Shown here: in pieces, positions 7,653-16,149 of the stretch
How positions within the stretch are numbered: the stretch's first letter is position 1
How the letters are laid out: every line of letters starts with the position of its first letter
NCBI GenBank assembly: GCA_937925095.1
Contig: CALEXX010000067.1
Span: forward strand, 1 to 38,876
DNA: 38,876 nucleotides
Direction of reading: 5' to 3'
Source: an uncultured Leptotrichia sp.
Lineage (GTDB): Bacteria; Fusobacteriota; Fusobacteriia; Fusobacteriales; Leptotrichiaceae
Translations under genes and position numbers: made by a program
Notes under the pieces: generated by a model
Database searches by the model: none
What the model was told of the DNA's origin: nothing
Seen by the model: only the letters and a program-made list of their open reading frames with translations

Positions 7653-8201
7653 GTGAGTAAAATTTTTAAATGGCTTAAGGAGGAAATAGATAATATAGCC
7701 CAAAAGGATCCGGCTGTAAGAAATAGGATAGAAGTTTTTCTTTATCCTTCGTTTCATGCAGTTGTTAATCACCGTTTCAATCATTTTCTATATAAAAGAA
7801 AATTTTTCTTTCTGGCACGTTTTTTTTCCCAGCTTTCACGAATGTTTACAGGTATAGAAATACATCCGGGAGCAACACTTGGGAAAAGAATTTTTTTCGA
7901 TCATGGAATGGGGATTGTAATTGGGGAAACAGCAGTTGTGGGAAATGACTGTGTAATTTATCATGGAGTTACATTAGGAGGAGTGAGTTCTTCCAAAGGG
8001 AAAAGACATCCGACTTTAAAAGATAACGTTACAGTTGGAGCAGGAGCTAAAATTTTAGGAAACATAACAGTGGGAAGTAATGCGAGAATAGGAGCAAATG
8101 CCGTTGTTTTAAAAGATGTTCCAGATGATGCGGCTGCAGTAGGAATTCCAGCCAGAATAATACAGAAAGGTTCGGAAGACTACTTTATGTGGCACATTTA
8201 A
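7653..8201 (+). CDS. cysE: Serine O-acetyltransferase
   Basis: This enzyme transfers acetyl from acetyl-CoA to serine, the committed step of cysteine synthesis. The short form (about 182 residues) lacks the long N-terminal extension of E. coli CysE and resembles the EpsC/Gram-positive type. The left-handed beta-helix is clear from hexapeptide repeats. The active-site segments are DHGMGIVIGE and YHGVTLGG, followed by GKRHPTLKDNVTVGAGA. The start is uncertain. GTG at 7653 abuts its Shine-Dalgarno (AAGGGG) with no spacing, whereas an ATT at 7662 would be properly spaced and would begin FKWLKEEI after the initiator, close to family starts. No ATG is available in frame nearby. Confidence 0.92.
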   Translation: MSKIFKWLKEEIDNIAQKDPAVRNRIEVFLYPSFHAVVNHRFNHFLYKRKFFFLARFFSQLSRMFTGIEIHPGATLGKRIFFDHGMGIVIGETAVVGNDCVIYHGVTLGGVSSSKGKRHPTLKDNVTVGAGAKILGNITVGSNARIGANAVVLKDVPDDAAAVGIPARIIQKGSEDYFMWHI

Positions 8202-8270
8202 TGCAGAAAATAATTTGAAATGATATAAAGAAACAATATAAATAAAGTAATATAAGTGAATAATATAAAA

Positions 8271-8348
8271 GGAAGCCTTTTCAGAATGGCATATTTTAGA
8301 CTTTCAAGTTTAGTGATATACATTCTTTGCGGCTTCCATTTTTTTTAT
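8271..8348. terminator. Bidirectional terminator between cysE and the M3 peptidase gene
   Basis: GGAAGCC (8271-8277) pairs with GGCTTCC (8331-8337), and AGAATG (8283-8288) with CATTCT (8321-8326) extends the stem. An eight-T run follows on the plus strand, and TTTT follows the inverted form on the minus strand. It sits between two genes whose 3' ends face each other. Confidence 0.75.
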
Positions 8349-8366
8349 AATTTTTCTATCAATTTA

Positions 8367-10061
8367 TTACATTTTCATATCGTCTATGCTGTCAAGGAAT
8401 TCTCTTATTTTAGGAATAACTGAAGCGATTGTTCCTTCAGTGAAAGGATTTTTCAGGTTAGCTGCCTTCATTAATTCAAAGAAAGGCTTACTTCCTCCAA
8501 GTCTACATAAGTTCAGATATTCTTCCCATGCTTTTTCCCTGTTTTCTCTTGATTTAATCCAGAATTGGAAGGCACACACCTGAGCCAATGTATAGTCTAT
8601 ATAGTAGAATGGAGTTCCAAAAATATGTCCCTGTCTGAACCAGAAAATTCCTTCCTTCAGTTCATCAATTTCTCCGTAATCTCTTGTAGGTAGATATTTT
8701 CTTTCTGTTTCAAGCCATTTATTTCTTCTTTCTTCAGGAGTTGCTTCAGGATTTTCATAAACCCAGTGCTGGAATTCATCAACTGTAACTCCGTAAGGAA
8801 TAAATAAAAGTGCTTCAGAAAGATGGATAAATTTGTATTTATCTTCATCATTTTCAAAGTAAAGCCCCATCCATGGCCATGTTAAAAATTCCATACTCAT
8901 TGAGTGGATTTCACATGCTTCATAGCTAGGCCACAAATATTCAGGTACTTCGTATCCTCTGCTTTCATAAACCTGGAAGGCGTGTCCTGCTTCATGAGTA
9001 AGTACATCTATGTCATGGGCAGTACCATTGAAGTTTGCAAAAATGAAAGGAGATTTATAGTCTGGAATGTAAGTACAGTATCCGCCGCTGTTTTTTCCTT
9101 TCTTTGAAAGAAGGTCAAGCAGGTTGTTTTCAGTCATGAAGGTAAAGAATTCATCAGTTTCCTTGGAAAGTTCACGGTACATTGTTTTTCCATGATTTAA
9201 AATCCATTCAGGGTCTCCGTGAGGATCAGCATTTCCTGAATTAAATTTTATAGGTTCATCGTAAAATTTCAGTTTGTCAATACCAAGTCTTTTAGCCTGT
9301 CTTTCCCTCAGTTCAGAATGTAAAGGAACGATATTTTCAAGCACCTGTTTTCTGTAACCTGCTACATCCTGTGCATTATAATCAAGTCTTCTAAGTCTTG
9401 CATAAGCCAGTTCCACATAGTTTTTAAATCCTAATTTATGTGCAATTTCAGTTCTTACTTTTACAAGCTTGTCATAAATTTCATCAAATTCATGCTTGTT
9501 TTCAGAAAAGAATTCAGCAACTTTTTTAGCGGCCTCTTTTCTTATGTTTCTGTCTTTTGACTGAGTATAAGGAACCATCTGTGATAAAGTTCTTTCTTCA
9601 CCGTCAAAAGGAATTTTTGCACTGGCGATTAACTTGTCATATTTACTTGACAGTTTGTTTTCTTCCTGTAATTGAGGGATAACTTCCTCGCTGAATGTTT
9701 TTAAGGAGCATTCTGCCTGGTCGAAAAGGAATTTTCCGTATTTATCTTCCAGTTCTTTTCTGAATTTTGAAGTAACTAAAGCTTCATAGAAATCAGTCGT
9801 AAATCCGTAAAGTAAAGGGCTGATTTCATCACAGTAGTCGTTTTCCTTATCATAGAATTCATCAGCAGTGTTAATACTGTGTCTAATAGAAACAAGGGTA
9901 GTCATAGTATCAATGTGATTTCTTAAATTGATAACTTTATCCATAATTTCATACTGCTTTTCAGCGTTATCAGCTTTTTTGAAGCTGTCGATAAGTTCTT
10001 CAAACTGTTTTTTTACTGCATCAATGTCAATTCTTTCGTATTTGTAATCATTAAAATTCAT
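8367..10061 (-). CDS. M3-family oligoendopeptidase (PepF-type)
   Basis: This is a cytoplasmic zinc metallopeptidase of family M3 that cuts oligopeptides. The zinc motif is HEAGH (His356, Glu357, His360), and the third ligand is probably Glu384 in ACEIHSMSM. The length (564) fits the M3 oligoendopeptidase F group. It is divergent from the oppBCDF-A importer, whose peptides it could degrade. The ATG at 10061 has no Shine-Dalgarno nearby. The nearest good one is 33 bases upstream, separated by a hairpin. A CTG in frame directly after that Shine-Dalgarno would add nine codons. The ATG is kept because the sequence following it looks like the family start. Confidence 0.92.
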   Translation of the reverse strand: MNFNDYKYERIDIDAVKKQFEELIDSFKKADNAEKQYEIMDKVINLRNHIDTMTTLVSIRHSINTADEFYDKENDYCDEISPLLYGFTTDFYEALVTSKFRKELEDKYGKFLFDQAECSLKTFSEEVIPQLQEENKLSSKYDKLIASAKIPFDGEERTLSQMVPYTQSKDRNIRKEAAKKVAEFFSENKHEFDEIYDKLVKVRTEIAHKLGFKNYVELAYARLRRLDYNAQDVAGYRKQVLENIVPLHSELRERQAKRLGIDKLKFYDEPIKFNSGNADPHGDPEWILNHGKTMYRELSKETDEFFTFMTENNLLDLLSKKGKNSGGYCTYIPDYKSPFIFANFNGTAHDIDVLTHEAGHAFQVYESRGYEVPEYLWPSYEACEIHSMSMEFLTWPWMGLYFENDEDKYKFIHLSEALLFIPYGVTVDEFQHWVYENPEATPEERRNKWLETERKYLPTRDYGEIDELKEGIFWFRQGHIFGTPFYYIDYTLAQVCAFQFWIKSRENREKAWEEYLNLCRLGGSKPFFELMKAANLKNPFTEGTIASVIPKIREFLDSIDDMKM

Positions 10062-10071
10062 AGTATAATAG

Positions 10072-10101
10072 GGACTGTATTTAAACAGTTCCGTCTCCTT
10101 T
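10072..10101 (-). promoter_or_regulatory. Ribosome-binding site separated from its start by a stem-loop
   Basis: On the minus strand AAAGGAG (10101-10095) is followed by a hairpin: 10092-10085 pairs with 10078-10072 (seven pairs, one bulged base, six-base loop). Then come ten bases and the ATG at 10061. Folding would bring the Shine-Dalgarno to an effective distance of about 12 bases. Sequence seen; function inferred. Confidence 0.5.
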
Positions 10102-10240
10102 CTACAGTTTATTTACTTACATTATACATAATTTAAAAGCATATTACAATGTGAAATTTATCCATTTAAAAAAATATAATTCGTATATAAATAAATAAAA
10201 AAAATATATACTTTATTTCTGCCTGAAAAAGAGTAATATA

Positions 10241-10269
10241 TTGCAAAGGGGCACGTATTGTAATATAAT
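10241..10269 (+). promoter_or_regulatory. Promoter of the opp operon
   Basis: TTGCAA (10241-10246) and a perfect TATAAT (10264-10269) are 17 bp apart. The oppB start at 10315 follows with GAAAGGAT as ribosome-binding site. The 253-bp divergent gap holds this promoter and the leader of the minus-strand peptidase. Confidence 0.7.
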
Positions 10270-10314
10270 ATAAATATTTGAAATAGGTTTTAAAGAAAGG
10301 ATGCTGAATAAATA

Positions 10315-11295
10315 ATGAAGAATATTCTGAAATTTATATTGAAAAGAATAGCACTGGGGCTTGTAACACTCTGGATGGTAATAACTATTACATTCTTTTT
10401 GTTACACATGCTGCCGGGAGATCCGTTTCAGGACGAGAAGGAGCTGCCGCCTCAGATAAAAGCCAATCTTATGCAGAAATATCATTTGGATAAACCACTG
10501 GGAGTGCAGTATCTGTACTATCTGGGGAATATTGCAAAAGGTGATCTCGGAGAGTCAATGAGAGATAGAGGAAGAACAGTTAACGACACTATAAAGGAAG
10601 GATTTAAAAGTTCTGCTGATTTAGGAATAAGAGCTATAATATTTGCTCTAATTGTGGGAATACCGCTTGGAATTGTAGCGGCCTTAAAAAGAGGAAAATA
10701 TCAGGATAAGATAGCTATGGTAATAGCAATAATTGGAATATCTGTTCCAAGTTTTGTAATAGCAGGACTTATGCATAAATATGTAGTTGATGTCCATAAT
10801 GGTTTTTTTATAAAGCAGCTTGGACTTCCTAGAATGTTCAGAATACGTATATCCGGATGGGATTCATTTGACAAGAAAATACTTCCTCCAATTGCATTGG
10901 GACTTTATACAGTTGCACTGATAGCAAGACTTTTAAGAGGAAAAATGATAGAAGTTATGGGACAGGATTATATAAGGCTTGCTGTGGCAAAAGGGGTGAA
11001 GCCGGTAGATATCATATGGAAGCATGCCTTAAGAAATGCCATACTTCCAATAGTTACTATTATGGGTCCTACAATTGCCGCAGTTCTGACAGGTTCATTT
11101 GTAATAGAAAAGGCTTTTACAATACCGGGTCTTGGTAAATATTATATTGACAGCATAACAAACAGGGATTATACAATGGTTCTGGGAGTGACAGTCTTTT
11201 ATGCTATATTTCTGATTGCAATGATGATTGTAATGGATCTCGTGTATGCACTTGTTGATCCAAAAATTAAACTGGGGAAAGGAGATGAAGTGTAG
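10315..11295 (+). CDS. oppB: Oligopeptide ABC transporter permease, OppB type
   Basis: This is the first of the two inner-membrane permease subunits that form the channel for peptide uptake. It is 326 residues long with six predicted membrane segments; the first is at about 10-30. The long periplasmic loop begins with the GDPF motif typical of DppB/OppB. The cytoplasmic EAA loop (DYIRLAVAKGVKP, then WKHALRNAILPI) contacts the ATPases. The gene opens an operon with oppC one base after its stop, then oppD, oppF and oppA. Whether the true substrates are di- or oligopeptides, or nickel-type ligands, is not decided by the sequence. Confidence 0.93.
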   Translation: MKNILKFILKRIALGLVTLWMVITITFFLLHMLPGDPFQDEKELPPQIKANLMQKYHLDKPLGVQYLYYLGNIAKGDLGESMRDRGRTVNDTIKEGFKSSADLGIRAIIFALIVGIPLGIVAALKRGKYQDKIAMVIAIIGISVPSFVIAGLMHKYVVDVHNGFFIKQLGLPRMFRIRISGWDSFDKKILPPIALGLYTVALIARLLRGKMIEVMGQDYIRLAVAKGVKPVDIIWKHALRNAILPIVTIMGPTIAAVLTGSFVIEKAFTIPGLGKYYIDSITNRDYTMVLGVTVFYAIFLIAMMIVMDLVYALVDPKIKLGKGDEV

Positions 11296-11296
11296 A

Positions 11297-12331
11297 ATGG
11301 AGAATACATCAGAAAAAGAAACATTACATGAGAAAGTAGCAGAAGGAATAAACGGAAATGAAATAAAAGAAATCATTCAGGGAGAAGATATCCAGAATTT
11401 CGAATATATTCCTACAGCTGATGAATTTTCACTGGCGGGACCTGATACAGCTCAAAGTGAAGTAATATATAGACCGAGTCTGACATTCTGGCAGGACGGA
11501 TGGAGAAGATTTAAGAAAAATAAGCTGGCGCTGTTTTTTCTGGGAATGTTATGTGTATTTGTATTTCTTGCATTATTTGGTCAGAGCCTGACAAAATATT
11601 CCTTCAGTGATGTAAATACGAATGAAGAGTACCTGAATCCGTTAAAGGGATTTTCAAAAGGTCATTATCTTGGAACAGATATACTGGGAAGGGATTTGTT
11701 TGCAAGACTTTCCCAAGGGATAAGAATATCGATGCAGCTGTCCATAGTAACGGCGGCGGCATGTGTGGTTTTTGGAACGATTTATGGAGCAGTTTCGGCC
11801 TATTTTGGTGGAATTGTTGATACGATAATGACAAGAATAGTTGAAATTCTAATGATAATTCCTTCCATGATTTATATTATACTTTTAATGGTAGTAATGG
11901 GAAACAGTATAAAAACTATAATTATAGCAATGTCATTGACAAGATGGCTGAACTATTCACTGCTTGTAAGGGGTGAAGTTCTTAAAATAAAGGAAAATGA
12001 ATTTGTACTTGCTTCGAAATCTTTAGGAGGTAATTTTTTCTGGATTACGATAAAGCATCTGATTCCTAATACATTAAATGTTATTATAATAAGGCTTACG
12101 ACAGATATACCGAGTATAGTCTTCACAGAAGCATTTTTAAGTTATATAGGACTTGGAGTACCGCTTCCACAGGCTTCCCTAGGAAATCTTGTGTCTGACG
12201 GACTTGCAGGAATGTCAACATACCCGTATCTGTTTATTATACCGGCGACAGTTCTTTCATTGATAACGCTGGCATTTAACATAGTAGGGGATGCACTGAA
12301 TGACGCATTGAATCCTAAACTGAGATCGTAG
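11297..12331 (+). CDS. oppC: Oligopeptide ABC transporter permease, OppC type
   Basis: This is the second permease subunit of the importer. I take the ATG at 11297, one base after the oppB stop, giving 344 residues; an upstream in-frame ATG at 11246 lies inside oppB. A long cytoplasmic N-terminus of about 70 residues, acidic and lysine-rich, precedes the first membrane helix. This is longer than in E. coli OppC. GTDILGRDLFARLSQGIRIS is the conserved family segment, and the EAA loop is NEFVLASKSLGG followed by HLIPN. It ends with NIVGDALNDALNPKLR, the standard family C-terminus. Confidence 0.93.
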   Translation: MENTSEKETLHEKVAEGINGNEIKEIIQGEDIQNFEYIPTADEFSLAGPDTAQSEVIYRPSLTFWQDGWRRFKKNKLALFFLGMLCVFVFLALFGQSLTKYSFSDVNTNEEYLNPLKGFSKGHYLGTDILGRDLFARLSQGIRISMQLSIVTAAACVVFGTIYGAVSAYFGGIVDTIMTRIVEILMIIPSMIYIILLMVVMGNSIKTIIIAMSLTRWLNYSLLVRGEVLKIKENEFVLASKSLGGNFFWITIKHLIPNTLNVIIIRLTTDIPSIVFTEAFLSYIGLGVPLPQASLGNLVSDGLAGMSTYPYLFIIPATVLSLITLAFNIVGDALNDALNPKLRS

Positions 12332-12350
12332 TAATAAAAAACAGTTGGTG

Positions 12351-12362
12351 TCAGTTAACTGA
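12351..12362. repeat. 12-bp perfect palindrome between oppC and oppD
   Basis: TCAGTTAACTGA is a perfect palindrome in the 104-bp gap between oppC and oppD. It could be an operator or part of a processing site; there is no T-run. Confidence 0.25.
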
Positions 12363-12435
12363 TAAGAGTTAATACACATTCAAGATGAGGTAAAATGCAG
12401 TTTATGATAAAAGAATATAATCAGGAGATAAATAA

Positions 12436-13464
12436 ATGAATGAAAAAATATTGGAAGTAAAGAATTTAAGTGTTTCCTTTAATACGTATGCCGGTGAAGT
12501 GAAGGCACTGAGAGACATAAGCTTTCATGTAAACAAGGGAGAAACACTTGCAATAGTGGGAGAATCAGGTTCAGGAAAATCAGTTACAGTTCAGACTGTC
12601 ATGAAGCTGATACCTATGCCGCCTGGAGAAATAAAAGGTGGAGAAATACTGTTTCAGGGAGAAGATCTTATAAAGGTTTCTGATGAAAGAATGAGACAGC
12701 TCAGAGGTGGAAAAATTGGAATGATATTTCAGGATCCGATGACTTCCCTGAACCCTACAATAAAGGTAGGAAAACAGATAATGGAAGGAATTCTGATACA
12801 TAAAAAAGTAACTAAGGAAGAAGCAAAAAAACAGGCAGTTGAAATGCTGAGAAAAGTAGGAATACCAAAGCCTGAAGAAAGATTTAACCAATATCCTCAT
12901 GAATTTTCAGGAGGAATGAGACAGAGGGCGGTTATTGCGATTGCACTGTCGTGTGAGCCTGAACTGCTAATATGTGATGAGCCTACAACAGCACTTGATG
13001 TTACAATACAGGCTCAGATACTTGATTTGATAAATAGTCTGAAAAAAGAACTTAATATAGGTGTAATACTTATAACTCATGATTTGGGAGTAGTTGCAGA
13101 AACAGCTGACAGGGTAATAGTCATGTATGCAGGGGAAAAGCTTGAAGAAGCTCCTGTAAGGGAACTGTTTAAACATCCGAAACATCCATATACGTGGGGA
13201 CTTCTGAAATCATTACCAAGACTTGACATGGCAAGTGGCGAAAAGCTTGAATCAATACCTGGGACACCACCTGACTTACTGAAACCACCTGTAGGAGACC
13301 CTTTTGCTCCAAGATCGGAATATGCAATGAAAATTGACTATGAAAAAAAACCGCCTATGATAGATTTAGGAAATGGTCATTTTGTAAAGTCATGGCTTTA
13401 TGTAAAAGGAGCACCGGAAGTGAAAAATCCTTTTGAAAATGATGGGGAAGGGGGAGAAAAGTAA
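12436..13464 (+). CDS. oppD: Oligopeptide ABC transporter ATP-binding protein OppD
   Basis: This cytoplasmic ATPase powers the importer together with OppF. Walker A (GESGSGKS, residues about 36-43), the Q-loop (FQDPMTSLNP), the signature FSGGMRQR and Walker B (LLICDEPTTALD) are intact. The C-terminal oligopeptide extension is present (HPKHPYTWGLLKSLPRLD). The usual cysteine pattern there (GCxFxPRC) is replaced by GDPFAPRSEYAMKID, which resembles the AmiE/lactococcal OppD type, as I recall it. The last base of its stop overlaps the oppF ATG (TAATG), indicating coupled translation. Confidence 0.95.
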   Translation: MNEKILEVKNLSVSFNTYAGEVKALRDISFHVNKGETLAIVGESGSGKSVTVQTVMKLIPMPPGEIKGGEILFQGEDLIKVSDERMRQLRGGKIGMIFQDPMTSLNPTIKVGKQIMEGILIHKKVTKEEAKKQAVEMLRKVGIPKPEERFNQYPHEFSGGMRQRAVIAIALSCEPELLICDEPTTALDVTIQAQILDLINSLKKELNIGVILITHDLGVVAETADRVIVMYAGEKLEEAPVRELFKHPKHPYTWGLLKSLPRLDMASGEKLESIPGTPPDLLKPPVGDPFAPRSEYAMKIDYEKKPPMIDLGNGHFVKSWLYVKGAPEVKNPFENDGEGGEK

Positions 13465-14411
13465 TGTCTGAAACAAATGGAAAAGAAAAAATCATAGAAA
13501 TGAAAAATCTGAAGAAATATTTTCCAATGAAGAAAAAACAGGTTTTAAAGGCTGTAGATAATGTAACAATGGATATTTACAGGGGAGAAGTTTTAAGCCT
13601 TGTAGGAGAATCAGGTTCAGGAAAGACGACTCTGGGACGTACTGTAAGCAGGCTTTATCCAAAGACAGCAGGAGATATCCTAGTTGATGGAAAACCTGCA
13701 GAAAGTTACAGCATAAAGGAATTTACTAAGAAAATACAGATGATATTTCAGGATCCCCAGGCTTCACTAAATCCAAGAATGACAGTAGGAGATATTGTTG
13801 CAGAAGGGATAGATATTCACAAACTGGCAAGTTCAAAAAAGGAAAGAATGGAAAAAGTGTATAGCCTTCTTGAAATTGTGGGACTTAACAGGGAGCATGC
13901 CAGCAGATTTCCACATGAATTTTCAGGAGGACAGAGACAGAGGATAGGAATTGCGAGGGCATTGGGAGTAAATCCTGAAATTCTTGTATGTGACGAACCT
14001 ATTTCTGCTCTTGATGTTTCAATACAGGCACAGGTTGTAAATCTTCTGAAGGATTTACAGAAACAGCGTAATTTGACACTTCTCTTCATTGCCCATGATT
14101 TATCAATGGTAAAATATATTTCAGACAGGGTGGCGGTAATGTACAGGGGAAAAGTAGTAGAGCTTGGAAAACCTGAAGATGTGTACAATGATCCAGTTCA
14201 CAGTTATACAAAATCCTTAATCTCTGCTGTTCCGGTAGCAGATCCGGATTTTAAAAGACACGAAAAAGTGGAAATGGAAGAAACGTATCTGAGAAGTCCA
14301 GTTGGTAATGTGTCTGAAATAAATTATATACCTGAAGAATCAGAACTTACAGAATATAAGCCCGGTCATTTTGTGGAAACTTCATTTTTGTTGGAGCATA
14401 AACTGATATAA
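13464..14411 (+). CDS. oppF: Oligopeptide ABC transporter ATP-binding protein OppF
   Basis: This is the second ATPase of the importer. Walker A (GESGSGKT), FQDPQASLNP, signature FSGGQRQR and Walker B (ILVCDEPISALD) are all present, and the protein ends with the family's short C-terminal tail after HSYTKSLISAVP. At 315 residues it is of normal size. It starts on the ATG overlapping the oppD stop. A 142-bp gap separates it from the binding-protein gene; this gap may carry its own promoter (an AT-rich segment with TATAAT near 14500), which would let oppA be made in excess, as is common. Confidence 0.95.
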   Translation: MSETNGKEKIIEMKNLKKYFPMKKKQVLKAVDNVTMDIYRGEVLSLVGESGSGKTTLGRTVSRLYPKTAGDILVDGKPAESYSIKEFTKKIQMIFQDPQASLNPRMTVGDIVAEGIDIHKLASSKKERMEKVYSLLEIVGLNREHASRFPHEFSGGQRQRIGIARALGVNPEILVCDEPISALDVSIQAQVVNLLKDLQKQRNLTLLFIAHDLSMVKYISDRVAVMYRGKVVELGKPEDVYNDPVHSYTKSLISAVPVADPDFKRHEKVEMEETYLRSPVGNVSEINYIPEESELTEYKPGHFVETSFLLEHKLI

Positions 14412-14553
14412 TGGCACAGTACATCATTATTTTTATAAATAGAAACATAATAAATATATAATTGAGTAAAAGAATATTTATAGAAAAATATTGAATTATA
14501 ATGTATAATAGAAAATATTATAAAAAATGAAAGTAAAAACTTAAGGAGGGAAC

Positions 14554-16137
14554 ATGAAAAAATTTTTATTGTTATTATCAATGATGGTATTCATGGTTGC
14601 CTGTGGAGGAGGTTCTAAAGGTGGGGAAGTTACAATAAACCTGAGAACGGAACCTTCATCAATTGATCCGCAGATAACTACGGATGTAGCAGGAGGAACA
14701 GTAGATGAACTTGTAATGGAAGGACTTTTAAGAAAGGACAAAAATGGTAAGTCGGTAGCAGGACTTGCTGAAAAATGGGAATCTACACCTGATGGGCTAA
14801 AATGGACATTCCATCTTAGAGACGGATTAAAATGGTCAAATGGAGATCCTATTACTGCAAAGGATTTCAAAGCAGGATGGTTAAGAGCACTTGATCCTGC
14901 AACAGGTTCGGGAAATGCAAATCTGTTATTTCTAATAAAAAATGGGGAAGCTTTCAACTCAAAGAAAGTTAGTGCAGATGAAGTTGGGATTAAAGTTGTA
15001 GATGATAAAACACTTGAAGTTACGTTGGAAGCACCAACTCCATATTTCGATGATTTAGTAACATTTAAGGCATATATGCCATTAAATGAAAAATATTATG
15101 GAGAAGTTAAGGACAAGTATTTCATGGAAGCTGACAAGACAATATCTTCAGGGCCTTATTTATTAAAAGAGTGGGTTCATAACTCAAAATTTGTTTTTGA
15201 AAAAAACCCAGATTACTGGGATGCAAAAAATGTTAAGACAGAAAAAATTGTGTTGAAGCTTATTGATTCAGACGTAGCGGCAAGCAACTTTAAAAATGGT
15301 GAAGTTGATGTTACGGCAATAAACTTTGAACAGTCAAAAGAATTTAAAGGAAAACCTGAACTGGTACAGGCAAACGACGGAGGAATGTGGTATCTTCTGT
15401 TTAACACTAACGTAAAACCTTTAAATAATGCAAAAGTAAGAAAAGCTATATCAATGGCTATAAATAAAGAAGAACTTGTTCAAAAAACACTAGATAATTC
15501 AGAAAAGAATGTGAAATCATTTGTTCCTTCAGGAATTGGAATAAAAGGACTTGAAAAGGATTTTGCTGAAGAAGTACCTACTTCATTACCTGGATACAAT
15601 CCTGAAGAAGCTAAGAAATTACTTGCTGAAGGACTTAAAGAAGAAGGAATGCAGCAGTTCCCGTCTATAGAATTAGTTTTTGGAGAAGGGGCAAATACAA
15701 AGGTTATATCTGAATTTATTCAGGCAAGCTTAAAAAATAATTTAGGAATTGATTTGAAATTAAGTGTTGTAAAAGGTAAGGAAAGAGTTCAGAAAACTAA
15801 ACAGAGAAACTATCAGGTAACATTACATAACTGGCTCGGAGATTTCCTGGATCCTATAACATATCTTGATTTGTTTGACTCTAAAAATGCAAACAACCGT
15901 GGAGATTATAAAAATGCAAAATATGATGAACTTGTAAAAATTGCAAAGAGTACAGCAGATCCTAAAGTGAGAGTTCCTGCAATGATAGAAATGGAAAAAA
16001 TTATTTCTGAAGAAGTACCGGTAGCAGTTCTTTTCCAAAGACAGAAAAGATATCTGGTAAATCCTGAAGTAAAGGATATTACATTCCTTTCAATTGGAGG
16101 AGAATATTTCTTAAGAGATATGTATATGGGAAAATAG
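14554..16137 (+). CDS. oppA: Peptide-binding lipoprotein, OppA/DppA family (SBP family 5)
   Basis: This is the substrate-binding protein that delivers peptides to OppBC. A lipoprotein signal ends in the lipobox MVAC (Cys17), so the protein should be tethered to the inner membrane's outer face by lipid. The family-5 hallmark is clear: LAEKWESTPDGLKWTFHLRD, then GLKWSNGDPITAKDFKAGW. The 527-residue length is typical. AAGGAGGG precedes the ATG. It is the last transport gene of the operon and is followed after 12 bases by a nitroreductase gene. Confidence 0.94.
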   Translation: MKKFLLLLSMMVFMVACGGGSKGGEVTINLRTEPSSIDPQITTDVAGGTVDELVMEGLLRKDKNGKSVAGLAEKWESTPDGLKWTFHLRDGLKWSNGDPITAKDFKAGWLRALDPATGSGNANLLFLIKNGEAFNSKKVSADEVGIKVVDDKTLEVTLEAPTPYFDDLVTFKAYMPLNEKYYGEVKDKYFMEADKTISSGPYLLKEWVHNSKFVFEKNPDYWDAKNVKTEKIVLKLIDSDVAASNFKNGEVDVTAINFEQSKEFKGKPELVQANDGGMWYLLFNTNVKPLNNAKVRKAISMAINKEELVQKTLDNSEKNVKSFVPSGIGIKGLEKDFAEEVPTSLPGYNPEEAKKLLAEGLKEEGMQQFPSIELVFGEGANTKVISEFIQASLKNNLGIDLKLSVVKGKERVQKTKQRNYQVTLHNWLGDFLDPITYLDLFDSKNANNRGDYKNAKYDELVKIAKSTADPKVRVPAMIEMEKIISEEVPVAVLFQRQKRYLVNPEVKDITFLSIGGEYFLRDMYMGK

Positions 16138-16149
16138 GAGTGAGATTTT

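Noticed and set aside
10301..10315. Four-codon frame ending in TAATG at the oppB start
   Set aside because: Its ATG directly abuts the Shine-Dalgarno, so it cannot be initiated well; probably chance.
14541..14957. 138-codon minus-strand ORF opposite oppA
   Set aside because: It is antisense to a clear OppA reading frame with lipobox and family motifs; a shadow frame.
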